DNA from: CANNBR01 sp964592275
Lineage (GTDB): Bacteria > Babelota > Babeliae > Babelales > CAIQNR01
Assembly: GCA_964592275.1 (NCBI GenBank)
Contig: CAZQDJ010000037.1
Location: 1-5,640, forward strand
Length of the DNA stretch: 5,640 nucleotides
Direction of reading: 5' to 3'
This document shows, piece by piece, positions 1-5,616 of this stretch; within the stretch, counting starts at the first letter, position 1, and each line of letters begins with the position of its first letter. Made by a program: the position numbers and the translations under genes. The notes beneath the pieces were generated by a model that did no database searches, had not been told where the DNA came from, and worked only from the letters and a program-made list of their open reading frames with translations.

Positions 1-1397
1 TGTATGTGTTGGATACAAATGTCCTTTTGCACGATCCGCGCTCATTGTTTAGTTTTCACGGAGCATTGGTTGGTATTCCTATCATGGTCCTTGAAGAACT
101 TGAAAAATTTAAACGAGAAACTTCTGGCAGAGGAAAAAATGCTCGAGAATCTGTTCGCTATCTTGATCAGTTGCGTGAACAAGGAAACTTAAGCGATGGT
201 GTTGCCATGGATGGAGGAGGGATGTTACGTGTGCTCTTTACGCCGGAACATGCTCTTCCTAATTTTCCTCTTGATACCGGAATCATGGACAATAAAATTT
301 TGATGACCGCTGCAGCTTGCAAAGATAAATATGATGTGCGCTTTATTTCTAAAGATTTAAATGCTCGTGTTAAGTCTGATGTAATTGGTCTTCCTGCAGA
401 AGATTATCTTAAGGGATATGTTCCTCAGGATGAATTTTATAAAGGATGGGTTAAGATTCCAGTTCCTTCTATTCAGTTAAAACAAGATATTCCAGATGCA
501 CTTAAAGAAATGGCAAAGGCGAATCCCTTTATTCTTAATGAATATATTCTTGTTGAAAGTCAGCATAATCCTTTTAACTATCGAGTTTTCCGCTACGTTG
601 GAGGGCAACGTCAATTTATAGCAGTTAATGCACCTAAACTTACGTGGCCTATTGAACCACGTAATCCGCAGCAACTTATGGCTCTTGATGCATTGTTAGA
701 TCCTTCATTGGACTTTGTTACACTCATTGGGCCTGCAGGAACCGGTAAAACATTTATTGCGTTACTTGCAGGGTTGTATGAGGTGCTTACCAGTGAGGTG
801 TATACAAAGCTTCTCGTGTCACGTCCTGTTATTCCATTAGGGCCAGATATTGGCTATTTGCCAGGTGATGTGCAAGAAAAATTACATACATGGATGCAGC
901 CTATTTTTGATAATTTAGAAGTTATTATTCAAGGAGTGAACAAATCTCGTCAATCGCAACATCATGGAGAAGCGCAAGAAGAAGGGGATGAGAATACTCA
1001 TGGAAATGGCAATTATAGAAAAGATAAAAAACATCGAGGCAAAGAAAAGAAATCGTTTTACGGAACGGTGAATGATCTTATTCATCACGATAAACTGAGC
1101 CTTGAGGCTATTACTTATATGCGTGGTCGTTCAATTCCAAATCAATTTATTTTATTTGATGAAGTGCAAAATTTGAGTCCACATGAAGTTAAAACACTTA
1201 TCAGTCGCGTTGGACAAGGAAGTAAAATTGTATTTTGTGGTGATCCTTCACAAATTGATTCTCCTTACCTTGATTTCAGCAGTAACGGGTTGGTGATTGC
1301 TAGTGATAAGTTTAAAGGGCAGTCATTATTTGCAACGGTCTATCTTGAAACAAGTGAACGTAGCGTGTTAAGCAGCTTGGCAAGTGAGCTTTTGTAA
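1..1397 (+). CDS. PIN domain-PhoH family ATPase (YlaK type), 5' partial
   Basis: Fusion of an N-terminal PIN nuclease domain to a PhoH P-loop ATPase, the YlaK-type architecture; family members are thought to be RNA-acting helicase/nucleases, but the cellular role is poorly defined. Numbering from the GTG at position 6: the PIN domain (about 1-135) opens with LDTNVLLHDP (Asp3), followed by LEELEKF (Glu30-Glu32), a D95-containing stretch and SKDLN (Asp117), so the expected acidic residues are present. The PhoH domain has Walker A GPAGTGKT (242-249), Walker B LFDE (383-386), GDPSQID (412-418) and a C-terminal ERS. Codons before position 6 stay open (Tyr at 3-5), and homologues have a few residues before LDTN, so the true start lies outside the window. 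The out-of-frame ATG at position 4 is not its start. Residues 311-349 form an unusually long charged, His/Lys/Glu-rich insertion before Walker B. The gene converges with the minus-strand hypothetical gene and overlaps it by 30 bp. Family assignment is very secure. Confidence 0.95.
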   Translation, partial: YVLDTNVLLHDPRSLFSFHGALVGIPIMVLEELEKFKRETSGRGKNARESVRYLDQLREQGNLSDGVAMDGGGMLRVLFTPEHALPNFPLDTGIMDNKILMTAAACKDKYDVRFISKDLNARVKSDVIGLPAEDYLKGYVPQDEFYKGWVKIPVPSIQLKQDIPDALKEMAKANPFILNEYILVESQHNPFNYRVFRYVGGQRQFIAVNAPKLTWPIEPRNPQQLMALDALLDPSLDFVTLIGPAGTGKTFIALLAGLYEVLTSEVYTKLLVSRPVIPLGPDIGYLPGDVQEKLHTWMQPIFDNLEVIIQGVNKSRQSQHHGEAQEEGDENTHGNGNYRKDKKHRGKEKKSFYGTVNDLIHHDKLSLEAITYMRGRSIPNQFILFDEVQNLSPHEVKTLISRVGQGSKIVFCGDPSQIDSPYLDFSSNGLVIASDKFKGQSLFATVYLETSERSVLSSLASELL

Positions 1398-2534
1398 TTT
1401 TTTTAAGTGAGCGGTAGTGCGAACTTTGCTTCGCATTTTTGCGCTATCGCTCATGTTAATTCTTGTATCGGTAGAAGATCCTATTTTTCTCTGAAAATCA
1501 TCTAACTGTTTTCCTGCTTGTTGATGTTCTTGCTTAATTGCTTTTAAAGATCCACTTTCTCCTGATGGATGAGAGACCACTCCAATAAATGATTTATTAT
1601 TTGTTCTTGTATCTATGGTAGCCCAGAGATCATGATGGTGTGCATAGGATCGTTTAATAAGATTGCAATACTCAAAAATATGTTGTCCTAGATATGCTAA
1701 TGGTTGTTGGAGATCTTGCCCTTCAAAAATATTTTGTAAAGAACGTTGGTTATTGTTTAATAGTAAGCGAACATTGTACAGGTTAGTGTGCTTATTGATA
1801 AATGATTCTGGATAGCTCGTTTGTGGCGATGCTGGAAAATGGACCGCATTGCTAAGTTTGTAAGCGTGTTGTGTATAAAATGAATACATTGTTCCTATTT
1901 TAGAAAGCTTAGGATAAAAAAAATCTTTGTTTGCTTTATCAGTAGGCAGAGGAGTTCCTATTTCTACCACAGCAGAAAGAGAAAACGCTTCGTTTTTTAA
2001 GTGTTGGGTTGCATAGTTAAGTAAAAGGCCACTTCGACCTTCAGTTATAATCAGGTAATAACAGGTGTGTGATTTTTTGAAATTTAGATGAAGGCGAGTG
2101 AGTGCTTGAGTAAAGACAAATGCTGCATCAGTAAGATTGTTTTTCCCTCCATTATCTTTCCATCCAAAGTGTAACGCATGAGTCGGTTTAGAGTTTATTT
2201 CAGGAGTTCCAGGTTTAATGAAATCTTTTGGAATAATGGCTCCTTGACTATCTTTTGTTATGTTTGAAAAGAGCTTGTAAAGAGTTTCTTTATTTTTGAT
2301 AAACGCAAACTCTTTTTTTGTTTTTGCATTATTTTTGATGTTATTTGGAGCAGAAATCAAAATATAAAAAAAACATGCAGTTTTTGGTTGTTGTGAATTA
2401 CTTTCAAGAGATGGTTGAGATGAATGGAGAATTGTAAATTCTTTAGGAATAGATGGCGTGATGCGTGTTGATAGAGTGGAAGCATGTATAAGTGATATAC
2501 TCAATAAATTTATAAAGCAGATCAATTTTTTCAT
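1368..2534 (-). CDS. Exported hypothetical protein, degenerate alpha/beta-hydrolase-like
   Basis: 388 residues, not confidently recognised. The N-terminus (MKK, hydrophobic stretch to about residue 17, then HAS) looks like a Sec signal peptide cut near residue 18-19, so the product is probably periplasmic or secreted. The centre resembles lipase-like alpha/beta hydrolases: HFGW (122-125), an amphipathic stretch, then beta-strand YYLIITEG, GRSGL (166-170) where a GxSxG nucleophile elbow would be expected, and VVEIGTP (189-195), which recalls the strand after the elbow in lipases. The fifth elbow position is Leu instead of Gly and the usual His before Ser is Arg, so activity is uncertain. This is pattern reading without a search. 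The start ATG has AAGGA 5 nt upstream (2540-2544). It follows yidD by 65 nt on the same strand. Its last 10 codons, including the stop, overlap the 3' end of the plus-strand phoH-like gene, and its tail is Lys/Arg-rich and palindrome-encoded. Confidence 0.75.
   Translation of the reverse strand: MKKLICFINLLSISLIHASTLSTRITPSIPKEFTILHSSQPSLESNSQQPKTACFFYILISAPNNIKNNAKTKKEFAFIKNKETLYKLFSNITKDSQGAIIPKDFIKPGTPEINSKPTHALHFGWKDNGGKNNLTDAAFVFTQALTRLHLNFKKSHTCYYLIITEGRSGLLLNYATQHLKNEAFSLSAVVEIGTPLPTDKANKDFFYPKLSKIGTMYSFYTQHAYKLSNAVHFPASPQTSYPESFINKHTNLYNVRLLLNNNQRSLQNIFEGQDLQQPLAYLGQHIFEYCNLIKRSYAHHHDLWATIDTRTNNKSFIGVVSHPSGESGSLKAIKQEHQQAGKQLDDFQRKIGSSTDTRINMSDSAKMRSKVRTTAHLKKLQKLTCQAA
1408..1453 (+). 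terminator. Palindrome after phoH-like gene, possible intrinsic terminator
   Basis: An outer stem pairs 1408-1420 with 1441-1453: 13 bp, two of them G-U in the plus-strand RNA. Nested inside is a 6-bp hairpin (TGCGAA 1418-1423, TTCGCA 1430-1435) followed directly by five T residues (1436-1440). The position, 11 nt after the PhoH stop codon, fits a terminator for that gene. The inner hairpin plus T5 is the better intrinsic-terminator match, because no T tract follows the outer stem. In minus-strand RNA the two wobble pairs become A-C mismatches, so the fold favours plus-strand transcripts. It also lies inside the coding region of the convergent hypothetical gene (its residues about 361-376). 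It could instead be a dispersed palindromic repeat. Confidence 0.45.
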
Positions 2535-2539
2535 GGTAT

Positions 2540-2544
2540 TCCTT
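2540..2544 (-). promoter_or_regulatory. Shine-Dalgarno of the exported hypothetical protein
   Basis: AAGGA on the minus strand, 5 nt before the ATG at 2534. It supports this start, which also places the signal peptide at the very N-terminus. No convincing -35/-10 pair was seen in the 65-bp gap to yidD, so the gene is probably transcribed from further upstream. Confidence 0.65.
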
Positions 2545-2599
2545 TTTTTAATAACGGCTCTAAAAGGCGTTTAGAAGGTTTAGCCTGACAGAATAGAGG

Positions 2600-2791
2600 T
2601 TAGAAAGTAAAGGAATTACAGGAAATAATCCGCTTACAAATGAGGATCAAAGCTCGGTGCAAAGGTTTTCTTTTTAATTGTTCACAGGCAAAGCGTGAAC
2701 ATGAAGGAGTAAAAAAACAAAAAGCTGGACCAAGAAGTAAAGGACGAATGGTTTTAATACAAAAAATAAAAAATGAAGCAACAATGTTCAT
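2600..2791 (-). CDS. yidD: Membrane protein insertion efficiency factor YidD, short C-terminus
   Basis: 63-residue YidD family protein, a small factor at the inner membrane that assists YidC-dependent insertion of membrane proteins. Visible signatures are an amphipathic/hydrophobic N-terminus (1-20), the family core LLLGPAFCFFTPSCS with Cys25 and Cys31, then ACEQL, a KRIISC stretch and a third conserved Cys58. The protein stops five residues after Cys58, whereas most YidD proteins are about 70-90 residues and continue with a GGxDPVP-like tail, missing here. The reading frame stays open for 22 codons after the TAA. The start ATG overlaps the rnpA stop (ATGA), indicating translational coupling; no clear Shine-Dalgarno precedes it. 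Its position after rpmH-rnpA is the classic one and confirms the call. The usual next gene, yidC, is replaced by the exported hypothetical protein. Confidence 0.88.
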   Translation of the reverse strand: MNIVASFFIFCIKTIRPLLLGPAFCFFTPSCSRFACEQLKRKPLHRALILICKRIISCNSFTF

Positions 2792-3111
2792 TTGATAATG
2801 GAATGGATAAGGTGACGAAGTTTGTCAAAAGGAATAATAAGAGATTCTTTGCCAAATAATAAAACACAATCATAGGGTTGCTGGTAGAGTTTACCTTCGC
2901 GATAGATTGCTCTGACTCTGCGACGTAAAAGATTACGATAAGGAGCTTTACCTACCTTGCGTGGCGTGACGATAAGAACTCGTCCCAATGGTCCACTTGC
3001 AGGAGCCCTTAAAATACGAAGACCGGGCAATTTTACTTTTGCTCGTGCACTTTTAAAAAGTATTTCCACTTCTGTACGTGTGAACGATGAAAGCTTTTTG
3101 CCCGGTTTCAT
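2788..3111 (-). CDS. rnpA: Ribonuclease P protein component
   Basis: 107-residue protein subunit of RNase P. It binds the catalytic RNA (rnpB, not in this window) and helps it remove 5' leaders from precursor tRNAs in the cytoplasm. The diagnostic RNR box is at 54-67: GKAPYRN followed by a run of arginines (Arg59, Asn60, Arg63-65, Arg67). The protein is basic throughout, and its N-terminal KKLSSFTR recalls the usual start of the family. The length is slightly below the usual 110-130 but the fold should be complete. The ATG lies 6 nt after the rpmH stop with no strong Shine-Dalgarno, and its TGA overlaps the yidD ATG, so the three genes form a coupled operon as in most bacteria. Identification is secure from both motif and context. 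Confidence 0.95.
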   Translation of the reverse strand: MKPGKKLSSFTRTEVEILFKSARAKVKLPGLRILRAPASGPLGRVLIVTPRKVGKAPYRNLLRRRVRAIYREGKLYQQPYDCVLLFGKESLIIPFDKLRHLIHSIIK

Positions 3112-3117
3112 AAGATT

Positions 3118-3264
3118 TTAGTCTGCGCGAACGGCTAAACGTGAACGGCCTTTGGCTCTTCGACGTTTGATGATCTTTCTGCCCAAACGGGTAGACATAC
3201 GTTTTCTAAAGCCGTGTTTTCTATTTCTTTTTTTCTTGCTTTTTCTAAAAAAGGTAACGGACAT
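3118..3264 (-). CDS. rpmH: 50S ribosomal protein L34 (bL34)
   Basis: A 48-codon gene encoding L34, a small, very basic protein of the large ribosomal subunit. The conserved core is clear: KHGFRKRM (16-23), then GRK (28-30) and RRRAKGR (34-40). The extreme N-terminus is unusual: the common KRTYQPS start is replaced by MSVTFFRKS, and the C-terminal tail is a few residues longer than in E. coli. The ATG is supported by a strong GGAGG 8 nt upstream. It is the first gene of the rpmH-rnpA-yidD cluster and sits behind a promoter located just past the trxB stop. Confidence 0.95.
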   Translation of the reverse strand: MSVTFFRKSKKKRNRKHGFRKRMSTRLGRKIIKRRRAKGRSRLAVRAD

Positions 3265-3272
3265 TCCGGCCC

Positions 3273-3277
3273 CCTCC
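3273..3277 (-). promoter_or_regulatory. Strong Shine-Dalgarno of rpmH
   Basis: GGAGG, inside a longer purine run GGAGGGGG, with 8 nt to the ATG at 3264. It is the strongest ribosome binding site in the window, as expected for a ribosomal protein, and it fixes the rpmH start. Confidence 0.8.
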
Positions 3278-3305
3278 AATGCTAAAATTCACTTAGGATT
3301 GTACT

Positions 3306-3334
3306 AGTGTAAAGGTAAAACGATGTTTTTTCAA
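3306..3334 (-). promoter_or_regulatory. Sigma70-type promoter for rpmH-rnpA-yidD
   Basis: On the minus strand, -35 TTGAAA (3329-3334; 5 of 6 consensus bases) and -10 TACACT (3306-3311; 4 of 6) are separated by exactly 17 bp. The predicted transcript would start near 3299, giving a leader of about 35 nt that contains the rpmH ribosome binding site. The -35 begins 1 bp past the trxB stop codon, so trxB transcripts may read through into this operon. Confidence 0.6.
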
Positions 3335-3335
3335 G

Positions 3336-4280
3336 TTACAACAGACCTTCTTTTTCAAGGTATGTTTGTGCATCTAGCGCTGCCATACACCCAGACCCTG
3401 CTGATACGATTGCTTGTTTATAGCGATAGTCAGCCACATCCCCAGCAACAAACACACCTGGGATTGATGTGGTTGTCTGATTTTTAAGCACAATATAGCT
3501 ATGTTTATCGAGCTCTAATTGTCCTTGAAAAGGAGAAGTGTTGGGTTTTTGTCCAATAGCCAAGAAGACGACATCTGCTGGCAACTCAGAGACTTGATTC
3601 GTTTCTTGGTGGGTGATGGTAATTTTTTTTATCGTATTTCCATCTCCTTCGATTGTAGAGACAGTACTTGAATAAATAACCTTAATAAAAGGCTTTTCAA
3701 GCACACGCTGTTGCATGATGGGTGATGCAGTAAACTTTGATAGAATGTGAACGATGGTAATTTTTTGTGTATATCTGCTCATGAACAGTGCCTGTTCCAT
3801 GGCAGTGTCTCCGCCGCCAACGATAATCACTTCTTTGTTAGGATAGAAGGCTCCATCGCATATAGCGCAGGTACTCACCCCTTTTCCTAAATAATCTTGC
3901 TCCCCTTTACAATTAAGCAAATTGGGAGAAGCGCCTGTTGCGATAATGACCGAATGAGTAAGAAAAATTTGATTTTTGTTGGTAGTGATTTTAAAAGGAC
4001 GAACAGAAAAATCAACTGATGAAACTGATCCAGGAACAAAACGTGCTCCGAAATGTTCCGCGTGATCTCGCTTAAGCATCATGAGCTCTGGTCCCAAAAT
4101 ACTTTTATGACCAGGCCAATTTTCTATAATTGTTGTGTTCATAAGTTGTCCGCCAGGCCTATCTCCCTCGATAATGAGGGGCTTAATAAATGCGCGAGCA
4201 GCATAGACTGCAGCAGTAAGACCAGCGGGTCCTGAGCCTATGATGATAAGGTTTTGAATAGCTTGAGTATCAGAATTCAT
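3336..4280 (-). CDS. trxB: Thioredoxin reductase (FAD), atypical cofactor-binding motif
   Basis: 314-residue, full-length low-molecular-weight thioredoxin reductase, a cytoplasmic flavoenzyme passing electrons from a nicotinamide cofactor through FAD and a Cys pair to thioredoxin. Motifs in order: FAD-binding GSGPAG (15-20), GGQL and ENWPG (43-57), redox pair CAICDG (Cys138, Cys141), second Rossmann motif GGGDTA (155-160), and C-terminal FAD motif GVFVAGDV (275-282) followed by YKQAIVSAGSGCMAALDA. The NADPH 2'-phosphate motif, HRRDxFRA in E. coli, here reads HILSKFTA (178-185), so its arginines are gone; use of NADH or another donor is plausible. Other FAD/NAD(P) family members are less likely given the close match at the redox and C-terminal motifs. 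The ATG overlaps the tig TGA (ATGA) with AGGA only 2 nt upstream, indicating translational coupling. Confidence 0.93.
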   Translation of the reverse strand: MNSDTQAIQNLIIIGSGPAGLTAAVYAARAFIKPLIIEGDRPGGQLMNTTIIENWPGHKSILGPELMMLKRDHAEHFGARFVPGSVSSVDFSVRPFKITTNKNQIFLTHSVIIATGASPNLLNCKGEQDYLGKGVSTCAICDGAFYPNKEVIIVGGGDTAMEQALFMSRYTQKITIVHILSKFTASPIMQQRVLEKPFIKVIYSSTVSTIEGDGNTIKKITITHQETNQVSELPADVVFLAIGQKPNTSPFQGQLELDKHSYIVLKNQTTTSIPGVFVAGDVADYRYKQAIVSAGSGCMAALDAQTYLEKEGLL

Positions 4281-5596
4281 GATCCTATTTTTGTTTTAGT
4301 AAGGTATAAAATTGCATGGTTAAGTGTTTTTTCTTTCAAACAACACTGTGCCAAGAGCGATGCCGACAGAGGCGTTTCGCGTCCTGAGAACTTTGTTGTA
4401 GGGGGCTCAAAATAAATGAATTCACTAGTGCGAGAGCGACACATAAGATTGAGATATCCTTTTATATCCATAGTATTGACTGTTATTTTTTCAAGGAATG
4501 CAAGTTGTTGAATAAGTACACTTTCTTTGAGTTGTTTTTCAGCAAGTTGAGTGATTTTTTCTCTAAAATCTGGCTGCATTTTGTAAACATGATAATCAGG
4601 TTGCCCATGAACCATTTCAAGTATAGCTTTTTCTTGACGCAAAACAAGGTGAGAGGGAACAGAGATAACGTGCTTTAAGAGTAATGCTTTGAGTGTCTCT
4701 TCGGATGTTGCGCGTCGTTGAGAAATATCGTTTCGATAAGAAAATACTTCAATACATTTTTGATGAAGATCTTTTGCATTTTTGAGTTTAAAATGGCGTT
4801 TAAAATGTTCAACGCAAAAATAGGCTTGAGAAAGATAATCAACAATTTCAACTAAAAAAAGATAATTTGTATCAAGATGAGTGCTAAAATGCTCTTGGAG
4901 TCCAGGATGGTCAGTGATGAATGATTCTCCTACTTTTTTCCCTACAAATAATGTTTGAAAAGGATTATCAGCTTCTTCAGTTCCAATTTTTAACCAAAGC
5001 AGTTCTTTAAGGTCTCCAAAGAGAGGTTTTTTATTTTTATCAAGAAGACATACTTGAAAATTAACCCAATCGCCACTATTGATAATATTAGGTTTTACTA
5101 ATTTAGAAGCTTCTTGTTCTTCTTTGAGAAAGTTTTCAACTTGCCGATCGAGGTCTTTATAGTTTTTACGTTTAGGGGCCTTAAATGGCAAGCGCTTCCA
5201 TCCATTGAGTGGAATTGGTTTTGCAAGAAAAAGTGAAAAACTAAAAGCAGCATTCTGTTTTGCCGCGACCAAAATATTGGTAAGTCTTGGCTCTCCTACA
5301 AAAAATATTTTTTCATCTTGAAGTTTTCTAGAAAGCCAATCAATGACAAAATATTTAAAAAAGAATTCTTTAACATGCTCAAGAAGATGAAGTTGGAAAT
5401 TTTGCTCAATATAAGAAATAGGAGCATTGCCTCGTGTAAACCCATAGATATGAGAATTTTGTTTTTGTTGATCAGAGGCTTCATGATAAAGTTTGTCAAC
5501 GTATTCATGAGGTACTATTATGGTGACATATCCAAATTGTTGGCTACTTTGCTTGAGAGAAAAAGATAAAGGAGATAACGTCTCAACCGTTTCCAT
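4277..5596 (-). CDS. tig: Trigger factor, highly divergent
   Basis: 439 residues, the usual length for trigger factor, the ribosome-bound chaperone that meets nascent chains at the exit tunnel. Three domains are recognisable. The N-terminal ribosome-binding domain (about 1-145) has the signature loop at 52-59, GFTRGNAP in place of GFRxGxxP. The FKBP-like domain (about 174-252) runs from GDWVNF through FVGKKVGES to YLFLVEIVDY. The helical C-terminal chaperone domain includes VPSHLVLRQEKAI (313-325) and AEKQLKESVLIQQL (352-365). The FKBP active-site region is poorly conserved. Sequence identity to model trigger factors looks low, so the call rests on domain order, length, the signature loop and location. 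A GGGAG ribosome binding site lies 6 nt before the ATG. It begins 20 nt after a probable tRNA-Leu, a neighbour often seen for tig, and overlaps trxB by 4 bp; clpP and clpX, common tig partners, are absent downstream. Confidence 0.85.
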   Translation of the reverse strand: METVETLSPLSFSLKQSSQQFGYVTIIVPHEYVDKLYHEASDQQKQNSHIYGFTRGNAPISYIEQNFQLHLLEHVKEFFFKYFVIDWLSRKLQDEKIFFVGEPRLTNILVAAKQNAAFSFSLFLAKPIPLNGWKRLPFKAPKRKNYKDLDRQVENFLKEEQEASKLVKPNIINSGDWVNFQVCLLDKNKKPLFGDLKELLWLKIGTEEADNPFQTLFVGKKVGESFITDHPGLQEHFSTHLDTNYLFLVEIVDYLSQAYFCVEHFKRHFKLKNAKDLHQKCIEVFSYRNDISQRRATSEETLKALLLKHVISVPSHLVLRQEKAILEMVHGQPDYHVYKMQPDFREKITQLAEKQLKESVLIQQLAFLEKITVNTMDIKGYLNLMCRSRTSEFIYFEPPTTKFSGRETPLSASLLAQCCLKEKTLNHAILYLTKTKIGS

Positions 5597-5602
5597 AGAT
5601 TA

Positions 5603-5607
5603 CTCCC
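5603..5607 (-). promoter_or_regulatory. Shine-Dalgarno of tig
   Basis: GGGAG on the minus strand with 6 nt to the ATG at 5596. It fits in the 20-nt gap between the tRNA 3' end and tig, which is too short for a separate promoter, so tig is probably on the tRNA transcript or read from upstream. Confidence 0.7.
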
Positions 5608-5616
5608 TTTTTTAAT

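Noticed and set aside
4..192. 62-codon plus-strand reading frame from the ATG at position 4
   Set aside because: It overlaps the PIN domain of the phoH-like gene out of frame and encodes no recognisable motif; it is a shadow frame.
477..674. 65-codon minus-strand reading frame inside the phoH-like gene
   Set aside because: It is antisense to a strongly conserved coding region, with no start context or family resemblance.
1396..1404. T-rich run directly after the phoH-like stop codon as a terminator tail
   Set aside because: The run comes before the hairpin instead of after it in plus-strand orientation, so it cannot serve as the U tract of that hairpin.
2549..2585. Imperfect hairpin (GGCT/AGCC with a CTAAA/TTTAG inner stem) between yidD and the exported protein gene
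   Set aside because: No T tract follows it on the minus strand and the pairing is broken, so it was not called a terminator or regulatory element.
4053..4235. 60-codon plus-strand reading frame antisense to trxB
   Set aside because: It lies opposite the FAD-binding region of trxB and looks like a shadow frame.
5296..5569. Two reading frames (70 codons minus, 83 codons plus) within the 5' part of tig
   Set aside because: Both overlap the trigger factor N-terminal domain out of frame, and their hydrophobic or basic composition follows from the AT-rich sequence.
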